A stretch of 12,509 bases of DNA from Erysipelotrichaceae bacterium UBA3379. Lineage in GTDB: Bacteria; Bacillota_I; Bacilli_A; Erysipelotrichales; Coprobacillaceae. Position numbers and translations under genes: made by a program. The stretch lies in assembly GCA_002359025.1 (NCBI GenBank), contig DEPZ01000074.1, positions 1 to 12,509 on the forward strand. Reading direction: 5' to 3'. Position 1 is the first letter of the stretch; each line of letters begins with the position of its first letter. Below are positions 6,500 through 12,471 of the stretch, piece after piece. The notes under the pieces were generated by a model that was given only the letters and a program-made list of their open reading frames with translations, was not told where the DNA came from and did not search any database.

Positions 6500-7636
6500 A
6501 TGAAGGATTTTTGGTATGAATTAAAACATGTATGTAAACAATCAGGTGCAAGATATGGGATTTTACACACTCCTCATGGGGATGTAGAAACACCTATGTT
6601 TATGCCTGTTGGAACATTAGCTACAGTAAAAGGAATTTCTCCTGAACAATTAAAAGATATGAATTCACAAGTTATTCTTTCTAACACATATCACTTATGG
6701 TTACGTCCAGGTGAAGATGTTGTCAAAAAGGCTGGTGGGTTACATAAATTTATGAATTATGATGGACCTATACTTACTGATAGCGGTGGTTTTCAAGTCT
6801 TTTCTTTAGGGAAAACCAGAAAGATTGAAGAAGAAGGGGTTACTTTTAAAAGTATTGTTGATGGAAAAAAACTTTTCTTATCTCCAGAAAAAGCAATCCA
6901 AATACAAAATGATTTGGGGGCAGATATTATTATGAGCTTTGATGAATGTGCTCCTTATCCATGTACTCATGATTATATGAAAAACAGCGTCGAGAGAACT
7001 TTACGTTGGGCAAAGAGAGGAAAAGATGCACATCAAAGAAAAGATGATCAAGCTTTATTTGGTATTGTACAAGGTGGAGAATACCCTGACTTAAGAGAAA
7101 TGTGTGCAAAATCATTAGTGGAAATGGATTTCCCTGGATATTCGATTGGTGGTACAAGTGTGGGTGAGCCAAAAGATGTTATGTATAAAATGATTGATGA
7201 TACAATTCCTTTCCTACCTGAAAATAAACCAAGATACTTAATGGGTGTAGGAAATCCTATCGATTTAATTGAAGGTGCTATTCGTGGAGTAGATATGTTT
7301 GACTGTGTTTTACCAACAAGAGTTGCTAGACATGGAGCATTAATGACTCATCATGGTCGTATAAATATTAATAATGAAAAATATAAATATGATTACACAC
7401 CTATTGATTCAAAATGTCATTGTTATACATGTCAAAACTATACACGTGCATATCTTCGTCACTTACATAAATGTGATGAAATATTTGGAAAAAGCTTATT
7501 ATCAATTCATAATGTTGCATTCTTATTACAATTAAGTGAAGATATTAGAAATGCAATCAAAGAAGATCGTTTATTAGATTTTAAAGAAGAATTTTTAGAA
7601 CAATATGGCAGAGATGTATATGAAAGGGCGTTTTAA
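6500..7636 (+). CDS. tgt: Queuine/preQ1 tRNA-guanine transglycosylase
   Basis: This 378-residue enzyme swaps guanine 34 in the anticodon of tRNAs with GUN anticodons (Asp, Asn, His, Tyr) for the queuosine precursor preQ1. Catalytic features are all present: DSGGFQV with Asp94, GGTSVGEP in the substrate pocket, and the nucleophile Asp268 in the DMFDCVLPTR motif. The zinc site is Cys306, Cys308, Cys311 and His337. The ATG at 6500 is chosen because AAGAGGTG lies just upstream and the family begins near here; the longer frame from GTG at 6479 starts at the predicted transcription start. It is the first gene of an operon with queA and queH; queA starts on the base after its stop codon. Confidence 0.97.
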   Translation: MKDFWYELKHVCKQSGARYGILHTPHGDVETPMFMPVGTLATVKGISPEQLKDMNSQVILSNTYHLWLRPGEDVVKKAGGLHKFMNYDGPILTDSGGFQVFSLGKTRKIEEEGVTFKSIVDGKKLFLSPEKAIQIQNDLGADIIMSFDECAPYPCTHDYMKNSVERTLRWAKRGKDAHQRKDDQALFGIVQGGEYPDLREMCAKSLVEMDFPGYSIGGTSVGEPKDVMYKMIDDTIPFLPENKPRYLMGVGNPIDLIEGAIRGVDMFDCVLPTRVARHGALMTHHGRININNEKYKYDYTPIDSKCHCYTCQNYTRAYLRHLHKCDEIFGKSLLSIHNVAFLLQLSEDIRNAIKEDRLLDFKEEFLEQYGRDVYERAF

Positions 7637-8662
7637 ATGAAATTAAGTGAATTTGATTATCATTTACCTGAAGAACTCATTGCTCAAACTCCACTAGAAA
7701 AAAGAGATACTTCTCGTTTAATGGTATTAGATAGAAAAACAGAAACAATTGAAGATAAACATTTTTATGATATTCTTGATTATTTACATGAGGGTGATAT
7801 TCTTGTAAGAAATAATACGAAAGTTATTCCTGCAAGACTTTATGGAATTAAGGAAGAAACAAATGGTCATGTAGAAGTTTTATTATTAAAGGATTTAGGA
7901 AATGATATTTGGGAATGCTTAGTTGGTAATGCGAGAATTGTTAAAATGGATACAATGATTACTTTTGGAGATGGTTCCTTAAAAGCAAAATGTGTACATA
8001 TTGGTGAAGAAGGTATTCGTCATTTTCAGATGATATATGATGGTATATTCTATGAAGTTTTAGATAAGCTTGGAACTATGCCTTTACCTCCTTATATCAA
8101 AGAGAAACTTAATGAAAAAGACCGATATCAAACAGTGTACGCTAAAATAGAAGGAAGTGCAGCAGCACCAACAGCAGGTTTACATTTTACTGATGATATC
8201 TTACAAAAACTAAAAGATAAGGGTGTAGAAATTCTAGATGTAACACTTCATGTAGGTCTTGGTACTTTTAGACCTGTAAAAGTAGATGATGTTTTAGATC
8301 ATCATATGCATAGTGAATTTTATATGATTGATGAAGAAGTTGCTGATAAATTAAATCAAGCCAAAGCAAATGGACAACGTATTATTAGTGTTGGAACAAC
8401 ATCTACTCGTACTCTAGAGTCAAATATTAAAAAATATGGAAAATTCACAGCAACTCAAGAAAGTACTGATATCTTTATTTATCCAGGATATCAGTTTGAA
8501 GCCATTGATGCACTCATTACAAACTTTCATCTTCCTAAATCAACATTAGTGATGCTTGTCAGTGCATTTGCCAATAAAGATTATATATTAAGAGCATACC
8601 AACATGCAGTAGAAGAAAAATATCGCTTCTTCTCATTTGGTGATTGTATGTTTATCCAATAA
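7637..8662 (+). CDS. queA: S-adenosylmethionine:tRNA ribosyltransferase-isomerase
   Basis: QueA transfers and isomerises the ribosyl part of S-adenosylmethionine onto preQ1 already placed in tRNA, giving epoxyqueuosine. The 341-residue protein is full length for the family. Hallmark stretches are visible: GTMPLPPYI, AAPTAGLHFT, HVGLGTFRPV, VGTTSTRTLES and TNFHLPKSTL, then the conserved FGDCM end. Its ATG follows directly on the tgt stop codon, with AAAGGG about 9 bases upstream inside tgt, so translation is coupled. It overlaps queH by one base (TAATG). The order tgt-queA-queH follows the order of the reactions. Confidence 0.97.
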   Translation: MKLSEFDYHLPEELIAQTPLEKRDTSRLMVLDRKTETIEDKHFYDILDYLHEGDILVRNNTKVIPARLYGIKEETNGHVEVLLLKDLGNDIWECLVGNARIVKMDTMITFGDGSLKAKCVHIGEEGIRHFQMIYDGIFYEVLDKLGTMPLPPYIKEKLNEKDRYQTVYAKIEGSAAAPTAGLHFTDDILQKLKDKGVEILDVTLHVGLGTFRPVKVDDVLDHHMHSEFYMIDEEVADKLNQAKANGQRIISVGTTSTRTLESNIKKYGKFTATQESTDIFIYPGYQFEAIDALITNFHLPKSTLVMLVSAFANKDYILRAYQHAVEEKYRFFSFGDCMFIQ

Positions 8663-9300
8663 TGAAAATAAATTATGATCTTAAACTTCAAGAAGAGCTC
8701 AAGAAACTTGAAGGTCAAAAGCCATCACTATTATTACATGTATGCTGTGGTCCTTGTTCTAGTAATGTCATTAAAGAATTATGCAACCATTTTGATATCA
8801 CTATCTATTACTCTAATTCCAATATTTATCCATCAGAAGAATATCAAAGAAGATTTCAAGAATTATTACACTTTATTGAATCATTCAATAAAGACTATAA
8901 TCAAAACATACAAGTCATTGAAGATGAATACAATCAACCAGAGTGGATAGCAAACCTTTATCCACTCAAAGAACTTCCTGAAGGAAGTATGAGATGTAGA
9001 TTATGTTATAGCTTAAGAATGAGAAGAACTTTCGATTATGCAAAAAGCTATAACTATGATTATTGGACAACTGTCTTGAGTGTTTCTCCTCATAAAAATA
9101 GCCAATGGATCAATGAAATAGGTGATGCATGGCAAAGTGAAAAACCACGTTTTCTTTATGCTGACTTTAAGAAAAATAATGGGTATTTAAAATCTACACA
9201 AATGACAAAAGAGTATGATATGTATAGACAGAATTACTGTGGTTGTATGTTTAGTTATGAAGAAATGTTAAAAAGAGAAAAAGACAAAGAACTTCGATAA
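8662..9300 (+). CDS. queH: Epoxyqueuosine reductase QueH (DUF208)
   Basis: QueH removes the epoxide oxygen from epoxyqueuosine in tRNA, the last step to queuosine, and is the non-homologous replacement for the cobalamin enzyme QueG. The 212-residue protein has the family cysteines: HVCCGPC (C28, C29, C32), RCRLC (C112, C115) and YCGC (C193, C195), which bind an iron-sulfur cluster and a second metal site in studied members. The frame could be opened at TTG 8644, inside queA, but the ATG at 8662 overlaps the queA stop as TAATG and gives the usual start just ahead of the first core strand, so it is preferred. There is no good separate ribosome site; translation probably relies on coupling to queA. 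Confidence 0.93.
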   Translation: MKINYDLKLQEELKKLEGQKPSLLLHVCCGPCSSNVIKELCNHFDITIYYSNSNIYPSEEYQRRFQELLHFIESFNKDYNQNIQVIEDEYNQPEWIANLYPLKELPEGSMRCRLCYSLRMRRTFDYAKSYNYDYWTTVLSVSPHKNSQWINEIGDAWQSEKPRFLYADFKKNNGYLKSTQMTKEYDMYRQNYCGCMFSYEEMLKREKDKELR

Positions 9301-9320
9301 TGATAAATCGAAGTTCTTTT
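9286..9320. terminator. Terminator shared by convergent queH and PTS IIB-like operons
   Basis: AAAGAACTTCGAT (9286-9298), an eight-base loop, and ATCGAAGTTCTTT (9307-9319) form a perfect 13-pair hairpin. The queH stop codon lies at the loop edge. On the plus strand the stem ends in TTTT; on the minus strand it is followed by TTTGTCTTTTTCTC. It can therefore end transcription from both sides, which fits the convergent layout. Confidence 0.75.
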
Positions 9321-9374
9321 CATATATGTTTGAATATCACCAAATTCTTTACTTCATGACATTCTATAAAATAC

Positions 9375-9782
9375 TTACTTTTCAAAACTATTCTTATAAG
9401 CTTTATCTCTTGTAATTTTTAAAACATTATCTTCACTTGGAAAATGTACAGGATTCATCTTTGTTTGAGCATATATATCCAGCAAATCTTTCGCATCCTG
9501 ATAAATTTCTTTAAGTTTCATATTCCCATACATGCGTGGTGGTAGTATATATATTGGTATATCCAATTTTTGTTTTTCTAATAATTGTTTTACATAAATA
9601 TTAAGATGAGGACAACATACAACAATATCAAATTGTTTATATTTTTCTAACATAAGTGAAAAAGGAGAAAATTCAATATAGACCTCTTGTTCCATATGAT
9701 AATCCTCTATTTCCTTTTTTACTCTATTTGCTACATAACTTGATGAAAAACCTCCACCACAACATAATAAAATTTTTATCAT
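9375..9782 (-). CDS. PTS lactose/cellobiose-type EIIB-like protein, stand-alone
   Basis: A 135-residue protein whose first 100 residues match the pattern of small PTS EIIB domains of the lactose/cellobiose class: an opening strand MIKILLCCGGGFSSS with the phosphorylatable Cys in the loop, a central strand DIVVCCP, and the IPIYILPPRMYGNMKLKEI region with the usual YG. About 35 extra residues follow at the C terminus. The ATG at 9782 is chosen since EIIB proteins begin directly with this strand and GGTGA lies eight bases upstream; a GTG at 9794 is possible. No EIIA, EIIC or sugar enzyme is nearby. Instead it follows the UbiB-like gene by a short gap, so a regulatory or divergent role is as likely as sugar uptake. 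Confidence 0.75.
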   Translation of the reverse strand: MIKILLCCGGGFSSSYVANRVKKEIEDYHMEQEVYIEFSPFSLMLEKYKQFDIVVCCPHLNIYVKQLLEKQKLDIPIYILPPRMYGNMKLKEIYQDAKDLLDIYAQTKMNPVHFPSEDNVLKITRDKAYKNSFEK

Positions 9783-9809
9783 TATCCCATTCACCAGATC
9801 CTATTCTCA

Positions 9810-11411
9810 TTATTTTCTTCTTTTTTCTTTAATAACTGTCACAAATAACCACATACCCAAACATACAGCAGTCACATACCCTACAAATCCTATTGCAGGT
9901 ATACCAAAAAGTTGGGGTGTCATTTCAGTTGTACAAAGTATACTACTTGCCATCAACAATCCTGCACTTACAATGCCTACGACCAATTTATTTACCATAT
10001 GGTCAACAGTAGCAAGTGGGACACTAGAGTCCATAATTTCGAGATTTACTTTTAATCTTCCTTTCTTTACCATTTCAATGACTTCGCTTAATTTGATAGG
10101 TAAAGATAAGGTATAATTTGCAGCATCAAACATCTTTTTTCCTGATGTAGAGAGTTCTTTTTTGATCATCTCTTTATCAATGCCATGATTAGCAACATGA
10201 TTTGCTGCTATTTGTAGAACATTAATTTGAGGATCAATAACCATCACTGTGCTTTCAATTGTCACAAGTCCTCTTGCTAACATACTTATCCCTTTTGGTA
10301 TAGATATTCTATGTCTATGTGCAATGGAGAATATTTCTTGCATCACATTTCCAAGATTAATATCTTTTAGATCCAAATGAATATAATGATTCATAAATGT
10401 TTCCATATCTCCATAAAAAGCAGTATAATCTATTCTTCCGTCATGCACACCTAAAGTCAATACGACTTCAACAAGCTTTTGTACATCATTAGTTCCAATA
10501 GCATAGACAGCTGACTTCATTAAATCTTTATCTTGTTTGTTTAATGTTCCCATCATACCAAAATCTATCCAGACAATCTTCCCATCACGAATACGAATAT
10601 TTCCCGGATGTGGATCCGCATGAAAAAAACCATCATCAACAATTTGTTTTATATAGTTTTCAGCCAATTTCACAGCAATCTCTTGACAATCATATCCCGC
10701 ATCCTTCAATAATTCACGCTTATCAACTTCATAACCTTCTATATATTCCATAACAAGAACTTTACTTGTCGTATATTCATCATAAATAATAGGAGAGCCA
10801 ATATATTTTAAATCCTTATGCAAATCAGCAAACTTATGAGAAAAATGTGCTTCATTTAAAAAATTCATTTCTTCCTTAGCTGTTTGCCAAAACTCATCCA
10901 AAACAATATTAATATCTACGACACTTCCTAAAATTTCATTAAGATGCAAGAGTTTACTCGCCTTACGTATAAGAATAATATCTCTTTCCATCATTTCATA
11001 TATATAAGGTCTTTGAACCTTTACAACAATATCTTGTCCAGTTAATAATTTTGCTCTATGTACTTGTGCAATTGAAGCACTTCCTAATGGTTTCACATCA
11101 AAACTCATAAATACATCTTCTATAGGTTTACTATACTCACTTTCAATAACATCTCTAATTGTATCAATGCTCATTGGTGATACATTTTCTCTTAGTTTTA
11201 TTAATTCCTTACAATATCTATGAGAAAACATATCCTGTCTAGAAGACATAATTTGTCCAATTTTCACAAAAGTTGGGCCAAGATCCTCTAATATTTCTCT
11301 GAATTTAACAGGATCTATTCCCTTACTAATTTTATGTTTGCGTAGTATTTTAACTATCTGTCCCAAACGATGATAACTTTTTAATGAGTTTTGAGATACA
11401 CTATTCTTCAT
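9810..11411 (-). CDS. ABC1/UbiB/AarF-family atypical kinase, membrane anchored
   Basis: This 533-residue protein belongs to the UbiB/ABC1/ADCK family of atypical protein-kinase-like ATPases. The family signature KIGQ (residues 50-53) lies in the N-terminal extension. The loop GSASIAQVH (110-118) takes the place of the usual glycine-rich loop, and Lys131 in VVKVQRP is the ATP-binding lysine. The catalytic HADPHPGN (264-271) and the metal-binding IDFG (282-285) are intact. Two membrane helices lie at the C terminus (about 462-480 and 500-525). In proteobacteria UbiB supports ubiquinone synthesis or lipid transport; a fermenting Bacillota would not make ubiquinone, so here a lipid or membrane role is more likely, but this is unproven. 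The start overlaps the upstream phasin-like gene by 11 bases, with AGAAGG five bases before the ATG. Confidence 0.93.
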   Translation of the reverse strand: MKNSVSQNSLKSYHRLGQIVKILRKHKISKGIDPVKFREILEDLGPTFVKIGQIMSSRQDMFSHRYCKELIKLRENVSPMSIDTIRDVIESEYSKPIEDVFMSFDVKPLGSASIAQVHRAKLLTGQDIVVKVQRPYIYEMMERDIILIRKASKLLHLNEILGSVVDINIVLDEFWQTAKEEMNFLNEAHFSHKFADLHKDLKYIGSPIIYDEYTTSKVLVMEYIEGYEVDKRELLKDAGYDCQEIAVKLAENYIKQIVDDGFFHADPHPGNIRIRDGKIVWIDFGMMGTLNKQDKDLMKSAVYAIGTNDVQKLVEVVLTLGVHDGRIDYTAFYGDMETFMNHYIHLDLKDINLGNVMQEIFSIAHRHRISIPKGISMLARGLVTIESTVMVIDPQINVLQIAANHVANHGIDKEMIKKELSTSGKKMFDAANYTLSLPIKLSEVIEMVKKGRLKVNLEIMDSSVPLATVDHMVNKLVVGIVSAGLLMASSILCTTEMTPQLFGIPAIGFVGYVTAVCLGMWLFVTVIKEKRRK

Positions 11412-11697
11412 GACAACCTTCTTTTTCTAATTCCTCAATTTTTGCTTTCAATTTTGCAAGATCTTCTGCATTAAGCTTTTCAATATCCTTACTCATTTTT
11501 TCAACATCTTCAGGTGTTCTTAGCTTGTCTTTAACAGTATGTTTTAACTCTTCATTTAAAATCTTGCCTTGTTCAACAGTCAATTCTCCCTTTTTCACTA
11601 ACTGTTCAACAACATCCTTAGACTTTTCTGCTGTTAATGCAACTGCACCAATACCAGCCAATAAAACCTTTTTAAGTTCTTCTGAAAATAATTCCAT
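11401..11697 (-). CDS. Small phasin-like coiled-coil protein
   Basis: A 98-residue, Lys/Glu-rich helical protein. Residues 1-25 form a mildly hydrophobic amphipathic helix (VLLAGIGAVAL), then LVKKGELTVEQGKILNEEL, and the rest reads as a heptad-like coiled coil ending in GCHEE. This is the pattern of the small proteins named phasin-like in Bacillota, which often sit beside UbiB-like kinases. A polyhydroxyalkanoate granule role is not supported, as no synthase is nearby. The ATG at 11697 is favoured because AAAGGAG lies nine bases upstream; the open frame extends to 11757 but the extra codons precede this site. Its end overlaps the kinase gene by 11 bases, so the two are coupled and probably act together at the membrane. 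Confidence 0.8.
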   Translation of the reverse strand: MELFSEELKKVLLAGIGAVALTAEKSKDVVEQLVKKGELTVEQGKILNEELKHTVKDKLRTPEDVEKMSKDIEKLNAEDLAKLKAKIEELEKEGCHEE

Positions 11698-11759
11698 AAT
11701 TCTCATCTCCTTTATATATATTTTAGCACCATTTGTCATATAATGTAAGCAATTCATAC

Positions 11760-11788
11760 ATTATCTCTAATAGCTTTCTCTTTTTCAA
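11760..11788 (-). promoter_or_regulatory. Candidate promoter of the phasin-like/UbiB/PTS IIB operon
   Basis: On the minus strand TTGAAA (11788-11783), 17 bases, then GATAAT (11765-11760); each box differs from consensus at one base. Initiation near 11753 gives a leader of about 56 bases to the ATG at 11697. It lies immediately beside the end of the insertion sequence, and its -35 box may overlap that of the plus-strand ncRNA promoter. Confidence 0.5.
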
Positions 11789-11811
11789 TGCAAAAGTATA
11801 TACAATATAAT
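11782..11811 (+). promoter_or_regulatory. Candidate promoter of the IS-associated ncRNA
   Basis: A perfect TATAAT (11806-11811) lies seven bases before the 5' hairpin of the candidate RNA. The -35 box is weak: TTTTCA at 11782-11787 with an 18-base spacer. The predicted start, near 11818, coincides with the base of the hairpin. Confidence 0.4.
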
Positions 11812-11815
11812 CATA

Positions 11816-11938
11816 ACCACTGATAAAATCAGTGGTATGGACCAGCCCTGTAAGGGCATGTTGTTGTGCAAGTCCTTCGACCACTGAAGGCTGACAACCA
11901 TAACACTTTCACATTTTACCCCTTAAAGGGGTTTTTTC
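11816..11938 (+). ncRNA. Candidate structured ncRNA at the 3' side of IS200-type tnpA
   Basis: About 120 bases with dense complementary segments and no credible protein. Hairpin 1 is ACCACTGAT/ATCAGTGGT (11816-11824 with 11828-11836), nine perfect pairs. TATGG (11836-11840) can pair with CCATA (11898-11902) to close a domain that holds GCCC/GGGC (11845-11848 with 11854-11857), a GTTGT/ACAAC helix, and CCTTC/GAAGG (11874-11878 with 11886-11890) with loop GACCACT. That loop is complementary to AGTGGT in hairpin 1, so a pseudoknot or alternative fold is possible. A -10 box precedes it and a terminator follows at 11918-11937, before the 3' end of tnpA, which is on the other strand. It may be an RNA gene of the element, the DNA end recognised by the transposase, or both. 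Confidence 0.5.
11918..11937 (+). terminator. Rho-independent terminator facing tnpA
   Basis: ACCCCT (11918-11923), a three-base loop, and AGGGGT (11927-11932) form a GC-rich stem followed by TTTTTT (11932-11937) and CTTTTT. The U-run lies only on the plus strand, so it ends transcripts running toward tnpA from the left, such as the candidate ncRNA, just before they would become antisense to tnpA. Confidence 0.8.
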
Positions 11939-11941
11939 TTT

Positions 11942-12409
11942 TTATTTGATTTTCTCTCCTGTAAATGGATCGATAAATTCTTTCATGCTCATCTGATCTG
12001 AAAGCTTATCTTCCTGTAATTGATTTCTTATATAATTCTTGACTGCTTCCTCGTTATGTCCTACTGTCACACAGTAATACCCTTTTGCCCAAAACTTTCT
12101 ATTCCCATATTTATACTTCATGTTTGCATGTCTATCAAATATCATCAATGTTGACTTGCTTTTCAAATACCCCATAAATGATGATACGCTATATTTTGGT
12201 GGAATTGTTATAAGCATATGTATATGATCTGGACATGCCTCTGCTTCATGAATAACTACTCCTGGTTTTCTTTCTGCCAATGTTCTTAAAATCATTCCTA
12301 TATCTTTTCTTAATTTATTATATATCACCATTCTTCGATATTTTGGTATGATGACTATATGATATTTGCAATTATATGTTGTATGTGATAATGTATTATC
12401 ATCTCTCAT
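11942..12409 (-). CDS. tnpA: IS200-type transposase TnpA (Y1 HUH single-strand transposase)
   Basis: This 155-residue protein has the full length of IS200/IS605 TnpA, which moves the element as single-stranded DNA by a 5'-phosphotyrosine intermediate. The metal-binding HUH motif is HIH (His62 and His64, in CPDHIHMLITIP). The catalytic tyrosine is Tyr126 in VKNYIRNQ, with Gln130 four residues later as in IS200-group enzymes. The N-terminal YNCKYHIVIIPKYRR and the GYLKSKS and RKFWAKGYY stretches are typical of the family. The frame is intact, so the enzyme is probably active. The ATG is preceded by a near-perfect AAAGGAGGT (12424-12416) six bases upstream. This unusually strong site can be masked by leader folding (12416-12471). 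Confidence 0.95.
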   Translation of the reverse strand: MRDDNTLSHTTYNCKYHIVIIPKYRRMVIYNKLRKDIGMILRTLAERKPGVVIHEAEACPDHIHMLITIPPKYSVSSFMGYLKSKSTLMIFDRHANMKYKYGNRKFWAKGYYCVTVGHNEEAVKNYIRNQLQEDKLSDQMSMKEFIDPFTGEKIK

Positions 12410-12415
12410 TGAGAT

Positions 12416-12471
12416 ACCTCCTTTGATTTCTATTTGTGGTTGCCAGCCACATCTATTATATCATTGGAGGT
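12416..12471 (-). promoter_or_regulatory. tnpA leader hairpin that can sequester the transposase RBS
   Basis: In the minus-strand RNA, ACCTCC (12471-12466) pairs with GGAGGT (12421-12416), the tnpA ribosome site. A symmetrical AA/AA internal loop follows, then TGAT/ATCA, and an inner hairpin TGTGG/CCACA (12451-12447 with 12439-12435). Masking of the ribosome site by leader structure is known for IS200 itself. On the plus strand the same stem ends in TTTTTT (12471-12476), so it may also act as a terminator for antisense transcription. Confidence 0.6.
12455..12463 (-). promoter_or_regulatory. tnpA: Extended -10 promoter of tnpA
   Basis: TGATATAAT (12463-12455 on the minus strand) is a perfect extended -10 element; the -35 position (TGGTGA, 12483-12478) is poor. 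Initiation near 12448 gives a leader of about 40 bases that contains the ribosome site but not the anti-SD arm at 12466-12471. Confidence 0.55.

Noticed and set aside
6930..7172. Minus-strand open frame inside tgt
   Set aside because: Antisense to conserved tgt catalytic region; no promoter or ribosome site.
8675..8950. Overlapping plus-strand frame inside queH
   Set aside because: Out of frame with the conserved cysteine motifs of QueH; no start signal.
10544..10753. Plus-strand open frame inside the UbiB-like gene
   Set aside because: Antisense to the catalytic HADPHPGN/IDFG region; a coding shadow.
11525..11743. Plus-strand open frame over the phasin-like gene
   Set aside because: Antisense to a gene with a good ribosome site and coiled-coil pattern; no start signal of its own.
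11837..11887. 16-codon frame (ATG to TGA) inside the candidate ncRNA
   Set aside because: No ribosome binding site; the bases are better explained by the helices they form.
11816..11940. omega-RNA (TnpB guide RNA) or tRNA at the IS end
   Set aside because: No tnpB is present, the promoter and terminator run opposite to tnpA, and no cloverleaf can be formed; kept as an unassigned ncRNA candidate instead.
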